A stretch of DNA of 40,000 nt from Cryptomeria japonica (taxonomy: Eukaryota; Streptophyta; Pinopsida; Cupressales; Cupressaceae), in contig NC_081410.1 of NCBI RefSeq assembly GCF_030272615.1, positions 140,596,849-140,636,848 on the forward strand. The letters are read 5' to 3'. Every line of letters begins with the position of its first letter. Positions within the stretch are counted from its first letter, which is position 1. Of the stretch, positions 20,139 to 31,313 are shown in pieces. Below the pieces are notes generated by a model. It searched no databases. It saw only the letters and a program-made list of their open reading frames with translations, and was not told the origin of the DNA. The position numbers and the translations under genes were made by a program.

Positions 20139-22084
20139 GATTTTGAACCTCAAATCAAACCATCATGGTGGAATGATGTGAACTACTGTGAATATCATAG
20201 AAACAAAGGGCATTGCACAAATAATTGCCTAAGGTTGAATAATTTAGTTCAAGATTTTCTAAATAACAGTGACATAACAGTAGATGGTTATAAAACCAAC
20301 AATGATCATGAGGTCTTCAAAAATCCACTTCCAAATTATGACAACTGTGCATCATCATCCTCAAACAACAAAGGGTCCCATATTGATGATGTGTACAATA
20401 AATTTTATCAATCACATATCAGCATCTGACAATCAGGTTAATGTCATTAATACCAAAGACAAATAAGAACATGTCTTGGTAAATGTGACTACACAGGCCC
20501 AATCTAGATATGTATTTAAAGGGGGCGCCTCCAAAACAACAACACCTTCAAACACTCAATATAGCTTAGTAGATCAATTGAAGAAGACACCAACCCACAT
20601 ATCGATATTAGATATTCTCAAGATCTCACCCGCGTACAAGGATATTCTGGAAAAGGTTCTTGTTGACACTACAGTTCCAAATAACCTAGATATTGATCGA
20701 TTCCAAGTCATGGTGGGACATTTAACCATGCCTTATAATCTATCATTCTTAGAACATGATGGCATATCTCTAAATCATCTGCATAATACTCCACTCCATA
20801 TCAAAGTCCTGGTGTATAAACATCGAGTGAAATGAGTACTAATAGATGGAGGAGTGAGTCTAAATATATGTACTTTAAAACTTATCTATGCATTGGGTTT
20901 CTTGAAAATAGCCATTGATCCTAAGAAAAAGATAACAATCAAGCATATGATGATGAAGAAAGATCATCAAAAGGGCTTGTGGTATTACCTATTCAAGTAG
21001 GGCCAGTTCAGAGATATACTCTATGTCAAGTCTTGGACATAGCATTATCTTACAACATACTTTTGGGTCATCCTTAGATCCATAAAATGCAAGCAGTACC
21101 CTCCATATATCATCAATGCCTACAATTCCCATGTGATGGACAGGAAATCTCCATCACAAAAGACACTAATCCTTTCCAGTATTGCAATAATCTCAAAGCA
21201 GTTCAAAATGTTCTTGTACCACATAACAGGGAAGCTCTTGCTTCCACATCATCAAACAGTCAGGATCAACTCAAATCTCTATGCATAGATTTTGAGAAAA
21301 GTATGAAGTTGAAGGACAAAGGCATGGGAGAATACTCTTTTGAACAATCCTAATGTCTATCAAAATTATCAATTTTTCCAAAGTCTCATGGAGAACCATC
21401 AACTTCAAGACAACAATCTTCCCAACCTATCAAAATGTTTGATGGTATGTTCATTCAAGAAAGAACGCTAGCAAATGAAATAGATGACAAAGATGTTTTG
21501 AACTGGTTATACAAGCATGATGAAGACACACAAGTAGAAATGTTAAGAGTCACCCTCCCAATAGAGCAATATGGCAATGGGTTTAGAATCATGCAAAGCA
21601 TGGGATATTCAGGAAATGGTCCTATCGGCAAACAAAAAGAAGATATCATAGAGCCAATTCAACCATTTTCATAACTTGCCAAAAACAAATCTGAGCTAGG
21701 ATATGGACAACATCAACATCAACTTTATCATCAAGATCGACAAAAAGAAACCACAAAGAAATGGCAAAAGAAGCAGGAATTAACATTACAACAAGAAATT
21801 GATTAGGTATTACGCAAATACAAGGAAGAGGAATATGAGAAACAACAAGAAGAGCTTGACATACAAAAAGAGAAGGCTTCTCACAAACTGATTCATAGAT
21901 TGCAGCCTAGTATAGATCATGATTCAAATAGAATACAAACAAGTTCAGAAATAGAAGCAAGAACTGTACCAAAATAAAAACCCTTTTCACCAAATGATAT
22001 CCCCATCACATACAACAATAGAGTCCTAGAGAGTGATTCTGAAATAGATTAACATAAATATGAATGGGATACTTGCTCTGATGT
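20139..22084 (+). pseudogene. gag-pro: Gag end, protease and G-patch region of element D
   Basis: Translation from 20139 gives KPSWWNDVNYCEYHRNKGH and the Tat-type knuckle CEYHRNKGHCTNNC, shifts frame near 20420, then continues with a linker (LVDQLKKTPTHISILDILK) and a retropepsin site LIDGG near 20840 (usually LIDSG or LIDGGS). After a further shift, GNGFRIMQSMGYSGNGPIGK (21570-21630) fits a G-patch, a glycine-rich RNA-binding module. A charged glutamine/lysine-rich, probably helical segment follows (21750-21890). Several TAG/TAA codons. The frame reaches EWDTCSDV, where T1 is inserted; DVT resumes after 23688. The upstream gag lies beyond C and A, left of the window. Confidence 0.87.
22080..22084. 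repeat. Target site duplication of solo LTR T1 (partner 23684-23688)
   Basis: gatgt directly before the LTR start and directly after its end; exact match. Confidence 0.92.
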
Positions 22085-22394
22085 TGTAGACATCTAAAAA
22101 TGGTCAACGCTTGCGAAGTCATACTTTAACATTTGCGCATTGCCTTATTTTACGGTTCTTGCATCACATTAACATTTCTTCTATGTTGTGCACTTGGTCT
22201 TTATCATTTGCGAACATCCAGTCCTTCTTCTGCATTCCTCATTTTTCTTTCTTTTGAATTAGGTCTTGTCGATAGCAATCTTCAGTCATGATTTTGGTCG
22301 ATCTTATCCTATCACATCATGGTGCGTGCTCATTTATCATCATTTTGGACATCGTCAATCCTAATTGATGATAGAATTAGGGTTTTGTCCTCTT

Positions 22395-22735
22395 GTCAAT
22401 CTCATCATTTTGTGATCAATTCATAATCGATCCTTGTCCTTGTCAATCTTGTCATTTTGCAATTGATTCATCATCTATCCTTGTTCTTGTCAATCTCATC
22501 ATTTTGCGATTGATTCATCATCGATCCTTTTCCTTGTCAATCTCGTCATTTTGTGATCGATTCATCATCGATCCTTGTTCTTGTCAATCTTGTCATTTTG
22601 CGATCAATTCGTCATCGATCCTTGTCCTTGTCAATCTTGTCATTTTTTATCGATTCATCATCGATTCTTGTCCTTGCCAATCTTGTCATTTTGCGATCGA
22701 TTCGTCATCGATCCTTGTCCTCTTCAATCATGTCA
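22395..22735. repeat. 47-bp minisatellite with self-complementary units in T1
   Basis: About seven imperfect copies of a unit with cttgtcaatcttgtcatttt and gatcgat-N5-atcgatc. Perfect 7-bp inverted arms are at 22555-22573 and 22695-22713; other units have one or two changes. Confidence 0.85.
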
Positions 22736-22991
22736 ATTGGCACCTATCAATTTGATCTCCTTGTCAATCTTGGTCAATTTGTCATTGATTTTTGTCAACC
22801 AATCTCAATCATTTATCAATATTGGTTCTTTGTCAATCAGAATCATGATCCAACCTACATTAATTTCTTGTTGTCGTGACCTAATTCCTTGTCCTCTTAT
22901 TTCTAGGGTTTTATGATTTGTTCATTTAATCCTTTTCTTATTCTTTGTGGGTTAAATAAATCTATTTACTTAGTCCTAGGTCTCTTTCATA

Positions 22992-23025
22992 AATTAATTA
23001 ATGGATGAAAACCTATTAATTAATT
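22992..23025. repeat. AT-rich hairpin conserved in all T LTRs
   Basis: aattaattaat (22992-23002) and attaattaatt (23015-23025), 11-bp perfect arms, 12-nt loop. Same arms and loop length at 27422-27455 in T2, and at 30592-30625 in T3 with one mismatch. Confidence 0.75.
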
Positions 23026-23327
23026 CACCTAATTTCTATTTCATCTTTTTCCTCAATTTTCTAATTTGCTAATTTCTCCTAATTCCTAATTTCTATTTCT
23101 CTTATTTTCTTTAATTTTTCTAATATTTCCCCTAATTTCATTCCCTCATTTTCTCCTATGTTTATGCTTCCACTTGCCATAATTTGTCATGCATTTTGCA
23201 TAGCAACTTGTCATAATTTGTCATGCATTTTGTGTAGCAACTTGTCATTTGTCATAATTTTGCCATTCTTGATTTGAATTTCCTTTCAAATCTCTTCATG
23301 CTAATCTTGTCCTCTCTCTAATTTGTC

Positions 23328-23334
23328 TATAAAT
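23328..23334 (+). promoter_or_regulatory. TATA box of LTR T1
   Basis: tataaat in ctataaattggatga. Conserved at 27756-27762 (T2) and 30950-30956 (T3), 355, 355 and 363 bp from the LTR ends. Confidence 0.8.
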
Positions 23335-23688
23335 TGGATGATTTTCTTCAATCAATCAATCAATCACATTTTCAGAATCAATCACATTTTCGATCAATCA
23401 ATCACACTTTCGAGTAGCCTTATGTTGCAAAGTTCATCTCTCAACTTGCTTTCATACTTGCATTTTGCACTTGTAGGTGAGATCCATAAACAAAATAATT
23501 TGGAGGAGAAAGAAGGACAATGGAGGTCAATTGGAAGAGGCATTGGTGATGGATTTTCATTTATTTTGAGTGTTTTGTTTTCAATTCTTCTATTGATTGT
23601 AATAGGATTTTATTTCATTGCAATTTAGCTTTGTGGTTAGCTAATATTTATTACTTTGATGCATTTCCATTTTCCTAGTTACAGATGT

Positions 23689-26480
23689 AACTAAAGGCAG
23701 TGAGGTAGATATATTCCACACATATACACCCACATAGGATGAAGGACAAGGCTCCAGGACTAGATCATTGGAATTTGGACCATAACATATCTACGAAGCC
23801 AGTGAGAACAAGCAGTGTCACTACGAGATAGGCAATCCTGCAGAGTACCATTATAGACCTTATTAATGTTACTGACAACTTTGATAACATTTCTATCATG
23901 ACCCTTATAGTTGTCGACCTAAATCCACCTATCGATTACATACCACTCATGCATCTTGAACTCATAGACTAGTAACAACCTAAACAACTCAACATACTTA
24001 TCTTCCCAAATGATGACACTCTTGTCCATTACCTTTGTTTCGTAAACCCGGAAACATGTTCCACCAGTGAATCTAATAACAAAGTTCTCAATTAGGAGAG
24101 TGACCCGGCAAACTCTTGGGATACATAGTCTAAGAAAAAGGAATCAAGGTGGACCTCATAAAGGTACAAGCAATCATGGAAATGCCACCTCCTAGAAATA
24201 TCAGTCAATTAAGATCTCTACAATGAAGGCTACAATCTATAAGAATATTCATTTCTCGACTAGCCAACAAGTGCCTTTTGTTCACTCATCTACTCCACAA
24301 GAATATTCCTTTTAGATGGGAAGATCGATGTGCAGAATCATTCCACCAACTCAAGCAATATCTGATGAATCCACCTATCTTGGTACCACCAATGGTTGGT
24401 AAACCTCTCATTCTTTACATATCAGCTACAAAGGTATCACTAGGAGCATTGTTAGCACAAGAAGATTCAGTGAGGAAGGAAAGGGCAATATACTACATCA
24501 GCGAGACATTGAATGGTTACAAGCTCAACTACACATTCATTGAAAAAACTTGTTTGGCAGTGGTATTAGCTTCTCAAAAGTTCTGACACTATATGCTAGC
24601 TCACACAATCAACTGGTAGCAAAGATCGACCCATTAAAATATTTTCTCTACAAACATACTATCACAAGGAGGTTAGATAAATGGGTGATGATTCTAAGTG
24701 AGTTTGGCATTCACTAAACAGACAAAAAATCTATTAAAGGTCAAGCTATCATTGACTAGCTAGCAGAAGCACCATTACACGACAATCATCTAATCCATGT
24801 TGAATTTCCAAATACAAATATTCTCACAGTATCGACAAAACCATGGGTCTTGGACTTTGATGGATCATACACACAACATGGATTAGGAGCCAGTGTCCTA
24901 TTCATCACTCTAGAAGGACACGCTATTCTTAAATCTTACAAATTGATGTTTCCTTGCACAAATAACATTACTAAGTATGAAGCTCTAGTCACAGGAATCA
25001 AAATGGCTATTGATTAGAAGATCACAAAGTTGAAAGTCTTTGGAGACTCCCAATTGGTCATTGATTAGGTTAATGATGACTATCAAACAAAGGATGACAA
25101 GTTGATGCCCTACAAGTTCATGGTGGACGATTTCAAGAAGGACTTTATGGACATCAAATTTGAAACTATTCCAAGGTTGGAAAAAAAATCTGTAGATGCC
25201 ATGGCAACCATTACCTCACTCCTGCAAATACTAGACAAACAGAGTCATTATGAGTTCCTGGTGGAACAATTTTTTTCCCCTGCCTATGATAGTTCTGAAT
25301 CCCAAGTCATATGTCACATAGTCGGTTCTAACTCACCTCTCTATGGAAAGATCTACGCCTACTTAAAAGACAATATCCTTCCACTAGATTTATCCCAAAA
25401 CTAGAAACGTAACTTTATTCATCAAGCAGCCCGTTATACCCTAGCCACTAATACACTTTATCGTCAAGCTCTTGATGGTACTCTTCTTTAGTGTCTGGAT
25501 CGTAACAAATCTAAAATTGCCTTGCAAGAACTTCACAAAGGTATTTGTGGCACACATTCAAGTGGTCCTACACTTGCCAAAAAACTTCTAAGGATGGGAT
25601 ATTATTGGCCAACCATGGAAAAAGAATCATAGCAGTTTGCCAGAAAATGTCTAAAATGCCAAATTCATGGTAATCTTATACATGCACTAGCTTAGGAGTT
25701 ACAACCATTCACTACATCATGGACATTCTATAAATGGGGACTCAACCTAGTGGGCAAGATTCATCCTTCCTCATCAAATGGACATAAGTTTATCATTATG
25801 ACCACTGATTTTTTTACAACATGGATAGAGGTTTTCCCATTAACTATTGTTACCGGCAAACAAATATCCTCTTTTATCCTGAATTATCACATTTGTCAAT
25901 ATGGCATTCCTAGTTCCATTTTCACAGATAATGGAAGACCTTTCAAGAATCAAGATGTGAAAGAACTATGTGAATGATTCCATATCTAGTATTCGTTTCT
26001 CAAAACCATATTATCCACAAGGGAATGGCCAAGCGGAGGCCTCAAACAAAACCATCTTGATAATCCTCAAGAAGACAGTAAATGAGGTTGGTCGTGATTG
26101 GTATGTTCAAGTCAACCCAGTATTATGGGCCTATAGAACTAGCATCCACACACCTACAAGAGAAATACCATACTCACTTGTGTATAGATTAGATGATATT
26201 CTACCTATTGAGGTTGAGATTTCATCAATCAGAGTATCACTAAAGGGACTCATTCCATATGAGGAATATCGGGTAAACAGACTGCAAGAGTTTGAGTTGC
26301 TAGATGAGCGTCAACAACTTGCTTTTGATCATCTCAAAGCATATCAGTAATGCATCTGCCAAATCTATAATCACAAAGTAAAGCCATGAGCATTTCAAAT
26401 TGGTGACTTGGTACTAAGGAGAATCCCTGCAATCAACAGGATCAGGAAAAGAAGGGCTAATTTTCACCAAATTGGCTAGG
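23689..26480 (+). pseudogene. pol: Pol of element D: RNase H, archaeal-type RNase H and integrase; RT mostly deleted
   Basis: After a degraded pre-RT stretch the sequence jumps near 24140 to the end of RT (IKVDLIKVQAIMEMPPPRN), so fingers and palm with the catalytic Asp box are gone. Ty3-type RNase H follows (SLGALLAQED, TFIEKTCLAVV) to about 24600, then the archaeal-type RNase H typical of Tat (WVLDFDGSYT, NNITKYEALV, VFGDSQLVID) at 24840-25080. Integrase has its zinc domain (GTHSSGPTLAKKL, CLKCQIHG) and core (FTDNGRPFKN, YYPQGNGQAEASNKT) at 25530-26100; the first catalytic Asp is Asn (WGLNLVG). Frame changes lie between 24600 and 24840 and near 25965, plus several TAG stops. Not functional. 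Confidence 0.9.
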
Positions 26481-26843
26481 TTCTTTTCTTATCATATCCA
26501 CTTATGGATCAAGGGAAAAATAGTTATCTAAATCAAAAGGGAACCTATTCAATGAACCTATTAACAGTGTCCATCTCAAAAAGTTCTGTAAATGAGTAAT
26601 CCAATGCATGGATAAGAGAAAAATCAAAAAAATTAAAAAATTTAAAAAAAATAAAAAACAAATTAAAAAGTGCAATAAAAACACATAGTGAAAACCTAGC
26701 AATAGGCGCTATTTGTGATAGATCGACTCTTCCATCTATATGTACCCATATCATATCTTTTTGCATCCATTTGAACTAAGCCTATGGCCATCACAAAGCT
26801 TTGTAATACATAGCACAATCTTGGACACACTTAGCGTAGTCAC
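26481..26843 (+). other. 3' non-coding tail of element D
   Basis: No gene. An A-rich tract (26620-26680) is followed by gtgaaaacctagcaatagg (26689-26707), matching a motif found twice after the T3 ORF (36474-36540). It ends at 26843 with gtcac, the predicted target site of the LTR unit that follows. Confidence 0.65.
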
Positions 26844-28111
26844 TGTAGACACCTAAAAATGGTCAATGCTTGCGGAGTCATACTTTAACATTTGCGCATT
26901 GCCTCATTTTAGGTTTTTGCGTCACATTAAAATTTTCTCCTATGTCACGCACTTGGTCTTTATCATTTGCGAGCATCGAGTCTTTCTTCTACATTCTTCA
27001 TCTGTCTCACTTTCGAATTTGGTCTTGTCGACAACAATCTTCAGTCATTATGTTGGTCGATCTTTGTCCTTGTCAATCTTGTCATATTGCGATCAATTCG
27101 TCATCGATCCTTGTCCTTTTCAATCATGTCAATTTGGTCAATTTGTCATTGAATTTTGTCAACCAATCTCAATCAAATCATTTATCAACACTGGTCATTT
27201 ATCAATTCAAAATCATGATCGAATCGATATCAATTATCTTTCATCAAGACCTAATTGTCATCCTTGCATTGCTAATTCATATTCCAAGGTTTTATGATTT
27301 ATTCATTTAATCTTGTTTAGCATTTTCCCTCCAGGTTAAATAATTTATTTATTTATCCTAAGTCTTCTTGTCACAATTAAATGTTTATTTAATTGGCTAA
27401 TTAATTCCTCCTATTTTTGTAAATTAATTAATGAATGAGAAATTATTAATTAATTTACCTAATTTGCATCAATTTCCTAATTTCCAAGTCATCATTTCTA
27501 ACTTAATTTTCTAATTTCTCTTAAATTCCTAAATGTCTATTTCTATTTCAAAATCTTGTCATAAATCCTTGCATAGAAATTTGTCATAATTTGTCATAAT
27601 TGACAATCAATCAATCCTTGCATAGAAATTTGTCATAAATTGTCATAAACCCTTGCATAGCAATTTGTCATAGACATGTCATAATTTTGCTATTCTTGAT
27701 TTGAATTTCCATTCGAATCACTATCATGCTAATCTTGTCATCTCTCCAATTCTTCTATAAATTGGATGAATTTCTTTAATCTTGGCTAATAATGAGAATA
27801 ATCCTTAATCAAACTATCGAATTTACGCTTCTAGTACTCTTGATCAAAAATCTCGTCTACTTGCTTTCAATTGTGTGTACACTTGTAGGTGAGATCCACA
27901 ACCAAACCATTTGAAGAGGAAAGAAGAACAATGGAGCCGCATGAAGGAGCATTCAAATCATACCTATGGTTTGCTTAATTTCTAGTCTTGAATGCTTTTA
28001 TTTCATGTCTCTATTGAGTGTTGTTTAGGATAGATCATTGCAATGAATGCATTTGTGATTGAGCTATTATGTTTATCTTGTTTGTGATGATTTCCTATTT
28101 CCTAACGTACA
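26844..28111 (+). repeat. LTR T2 (5' LTR of a Tat-like unit)
   Basis: 1,268 bp, tgtagacacc to cctaacgtaca, homologous to T1 and T3 but shorter because the hairpin minisatellite is cut to about one and a half units (27056-27130). TATA at 27756. A primer site follows at 28117, so this acts as a 5' LTR. gtcac at 26839-26843 is the predicted target duplication. Confidence 0.9.
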
Positions 28112-29635
28112 TTAATTGGTGAATCTGACGTGAACACTAACCATCTAACCTCTTTATTGTGTCTTTGAGTGCTTTTGAGTTGATTTGCAGGCCAAAAAAC
28201 CCAAAAACAGGGCAGTGCAGGGCTTTCTGGAGACTTCTGCGCCTGTGTCAGACAGCTTGCGCCTATGTTATGCATTTTGTGCTTGTGTTAGAGACATTTT
28301 GCGCTTGTGTCATGGGTTCTGCACCTGTGTCATGACTTCTGCGCCTGTGTAAAGTCCAGAACAGGGGTAAAAATGCAGTGTTTTATTTGAAATTTGTTTA
28401 GTTTTTGCATTCTGTTTTCTGTGCTTTCGATTTTGTTACTAATTATCTATGTAGAATCTTGGCATACACATGGAAAACACAATAAATCAAACTAATAACA
28501 TGTGTTATGCAGAATTGATAGTCAAAGACAACAAATCAAACTTCTAACTTGGGTTTTTTGCAGGTTGCCTTGGAGAAACAACCAAACTTTGTGTTTGTGA
28601 TTTTTAATTAGGCACCTAGTAATTTCTAAATAGGTTGGAATGAATATTTGTTTGCTTTGATTGTTGAGTATGACATTGGAGTAGGAGAGTATGCTCTCAT
28701 CCTTCTTAGGGTGATCAGAAATCCAGATCTTCGATACCATGCTTGTGTTGTCGATTGTGTGTCTCCTTTAGAGGGCCTGCCTTCCCGACCACTTTGCTTT
28801 TGCAAGCAAGTGATAATCGTGAGAAGGGAACAACCCAAAGTGAGTACGGCTAGAATTCCTTGGCATTCTAACTCACTATAAAAAAATACCCGATGAGCGA
28901 AAGCTTTGAAGGAAGTATTATGTGGGAATTGCAGTTACTTGGGAAGTGATGACCCTTGGACTCTTTCTCATATCAACATCTAAGTAGGGCCTCTTTGTCT
29001 AAATCATGCTTGCATGACTACATTTTTTTGGTATCTTGATGGGCTTAATGTCTCAATCACGCTTGTGTGACATCAAGGAGTAATGCTTAACAGAAATCCT
29101 TACTAAACACCTTGTTTTTAGAGGCCAAAAAAAACCCTTCTAGTTCCTTGAGAAGGACAAATTCAGATACTTGGAAGAGATACTAAGTTTTCCATGGGGA
29201 GATTTCCATGGGGACTGATGCTTGGCTGCCCTGAGAAGTGAGTTCCGTGGAGGGGAGCCCGTGGGGTCAAGCATCTATGTATTCTCAGTGAATCTCATAA
29301 TGAGTCTACCTCGCAAGTACCTAATGTCTTTGCCTACCATAAGAAATGTGGAAATGAGCATGATTGTCTTATGTCTAAGTTGCAATATCTTGTATTCTTT
29401 GCTTGTCAAAAGTTGAATTGCATCCCATTTCAAAGAGCAAAACAAATTGATCCAACATAAGTTTAAACACAAGAGACATTCATCCAACAAAAGTTTATCA
29501 AGATTCAAAATTCATCTTCAAACATGGTTGTCAAATATTGTTCAAAATCTTGTCTCAACATTCATGTCACTTACATTTAGGTTCATCCTAGGTTGCATTT
29601 TCCAAAGTTCATTGTCAAGTACCAAGGTTAGGTTT
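28112..29635 (+). other. Leader following LTR T2, with primer binding site
   Basis: The primer site tggtgaatctgacgtg starts at 28117; the T3 copy at 31319 reads tggtgaacccgacgtg. The leader is homologous to 31314-32802 at very roughly 90% in the first 135 bp. Near 28235-28350 tgcgcctgtgt and variants recur about six times. Later parts hold conserved non-coding strings (gaaagctttgaaggaagtat, cttgggaagtgatgaccctt). I see no real ORF. It stops exactly where LTR T3 begins. Confidence 0.8.
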
Positions 29636-31313
29636 TGTAGACACCTAAAAATGGTCAACGCTTGCGGAGTCATACTTTAACATTTGCGCATTGCCTCATT
29701 TTAGGTTTTTGTGTCGCATTAACATTTCTCCTATGATTCGTACTTGGTTTTTATCATTTGCGAACATCGAGTCATTCTTCTATATTCTTCATTTATCTCG
29801 CTCGTGAATTTCGTCTTGTCGACAACACTATCCAGTCATGATTTTAATCGATCTTATCCTATTGCATCAATGTGTGTGCTTATTTGTCATCATTTTGGAC
29901 ATCGTCAATCCTAATTAGGGTTTTGTCCTATCAATCTTGTGATCGATTTGTCATCGATCGTTGTCCTCTTATCAATATTGTCGATTTATAATCAATCCTT
30001 ATCATTTTCAATCTTGTCATCTAGCGATCGATTTATCATCAATCCTTGAATCTTGTTGTTTAACGATCGATTTGTCATTGGTCGTTGTCATGTTCGATCT
30101 TGTCATTTTGCGATCAATTCGTCATTGATCGTGGTCATTTTCAATCTTGTCATTTTGGATCAACTTATTATCAACTCTTGTCATCTTGTTCGATCTTGTC
30201 ATTTTGCGATCGATTTGTCATCGATCGTTGTCTGTCTCAAATATGTCAATTTTGCGATCGATTTGTCATCGATCCTTGTCCTCTTCAATCATGTCAATTG
30301 GCGCATATCAATTTGGTCTCTTTATCAATATTGGTCAATTTGTCAACCAATTTCAATTGTTTATCAAATAAATCATTTATCAACATTGGTCATTTATTAA
30401 TCCAAAATCAAATCATGATTGAGTCAATTATCTTTCATCAAGACCTAATTCATCTTCTAGGGTTTCATGATTTAATCATTTAACCTTGTGTGTGTCATTT
30501 CTTCCTTTAGGATTAATAAATTGTTTATTTATCCTAAGTCTTCTCATTACAATTAAATGTTCATTTAATTGGCTAATTATTCCTCTTTGTGAATTAATTA
30601 ATAAATGACAAATTATTATTTAATTTACCTAATTTCTAATTTTCATCAAATTTCTTAATTCCTAAATTCCTAATTTCCTAATTTCTTAATTTTCTAATTC
30701 CTAATTTCAATTTCCTCCTATTTCTCTCCTAAATTCATGGAAATGACATGTCAATTTGTCATAAATTTGTCATAATTGACAATCAATCAATTTTGACATA
30801 GAAGTTGTCATAATTTGTCATAAATTATCAATCAACAAATTTTGCATAGAAAGTGCATAATTTGACATAATTTGTCATAATTGACATAATTGATTTGCAA
30901 TTTCCATTTGAATTGAATCATGCTAATCTTGTCATCTTTCCAATTCTTCTATAAATTGGATGATTTTCTTCAATCAAATCCCTTAACTAATAATCTTTAA
31001 TCAGGCTATCGAATTTATGCTTCTAGTACTCTTGATCAAAAATCTTGTCTACTTGCTTTCAATTGTGTATGTGCACTTGTAGGTGAGATCCACAACCAAA
31101 CCATTTGAAGGGGAAAGAAGAACAATGGAGCCGCATGAAGGAGCATTCAAATCACATCTTTGGTTTGCATAATTTCTTTGCTTTTGAATGTTTTTATTTC
31201 ATGTCTCTATTGAGTGTTGTTTAGGATAGATCATTGCAATATGCTTTTGTGATTGAGCTAATGATTATTATGTTTATCTTGTTTTGTGATGATTTCCTAT
31301 TTCCTAATGTACA
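29636..31313 (+). repeat. LTR T3 (5' LTR of element F)
   Basis: 1,678 bp, tgtagacacc to cctaatgtaca, followed by a primer site. TATA at 30950-30956, AT-rich hairpin at 30592-30625. Preceded by ggttt (29631-29635), which also occurs at the matching place in its own leader (32798-32802): this is either a target site in a related leader or a recombination point. Confidence 0.9.
29938..30300. repeat. Hairpin-bearing minisatellite in LTR T3
   Basis: Imperfect units like those of T1. Perfect gatcgat-N5-atcgatc hairpins at 29941-29959, 30208-30226 and 30256-30274. The loop is ttgtc here against tcatc or tcgtc in T1, while the arms are kept. Confidence 0.82.

Larger units (their letters stand above)
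22085..23683 (+). mobile_element. Solo LTR T1 inserted in element D
   Basis: 1,599 bp from tgtagacatc to cctagttaca with a perfect 5-bp duplication. It is homologous along its length to the LTRs at 26844 and 29636, has a TATAAAT box at 23328 (355 bp from the end, as in T2) and lacks a primer site, so it is a solo LTR. It holds a 47-bp hairpin-bearing minisatellite (22395-22735), an AT-rich hairpin (22992-23025) and short ttgtcataatttgtcat repeats near 23200. Frames across the minisatellite are not genes. Confidence 0.92.
20139..26843 (+). mobile_element. Element D: Tat-type Ty3/gypsy retrotransposon, both ends outside or interrupted
   Basis: Gag C-terminus, protease and a G-patch (20139-22084), solo LTR T1 (22085-23683), then RNase H, a second archaeal-type RNase H, and integrase (23689-26480) and a 3' non-coding tail. 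The second RNase H and the knuckle style (CEYHRNKGHCTNNC) mark the Tat lineage. The coding frame begins exactly at 20139, directly after the C LTR. Most of the RT palm is missing. At 26844 another LTR begins without a polypurine tract before it, so the true 3' LTR of D probably lies right of the window. Confidence 0.87.

Noticed and set aside
22395-22735. CRISPR-like repeat array
   Set aside because: Units are imperfect and head-to-tail with no unique spacers, inside a plant LTR.
22393-22916. Overlapping plus-strand frames of about 110 codons
   Set aside because: They run through the 47-bp minisatellite of LTR T1 in three frames with the same repeated peptides; a by-product of the repeat.
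26844-28111. T2 as the 3' LTR of element D
   Set aside because: No polypurine tract precedes it (the flank reads gcgtagtcac) and a primer site follows it, so it is better read as a 5' LTR inserted in D; not fully excluded.
28626-28838. Minus-strand ORF repeated at 31809-32021
   Set aside because: Present twice only because the whole leader is duplicated; no domain and no support beyond that.
28888-28905. Hammerhead-ribozyme-like string ccgatgagcgaaag (also at 32072)
   Set aside because: The core reads CCGATGA, not CTGATGA, and there is no room for stem II between it and GAAA; no flanking stems were found.
30053-30483. Similar frames in LTR T3
   Set aside because: Same cause: LTR minisatellite.
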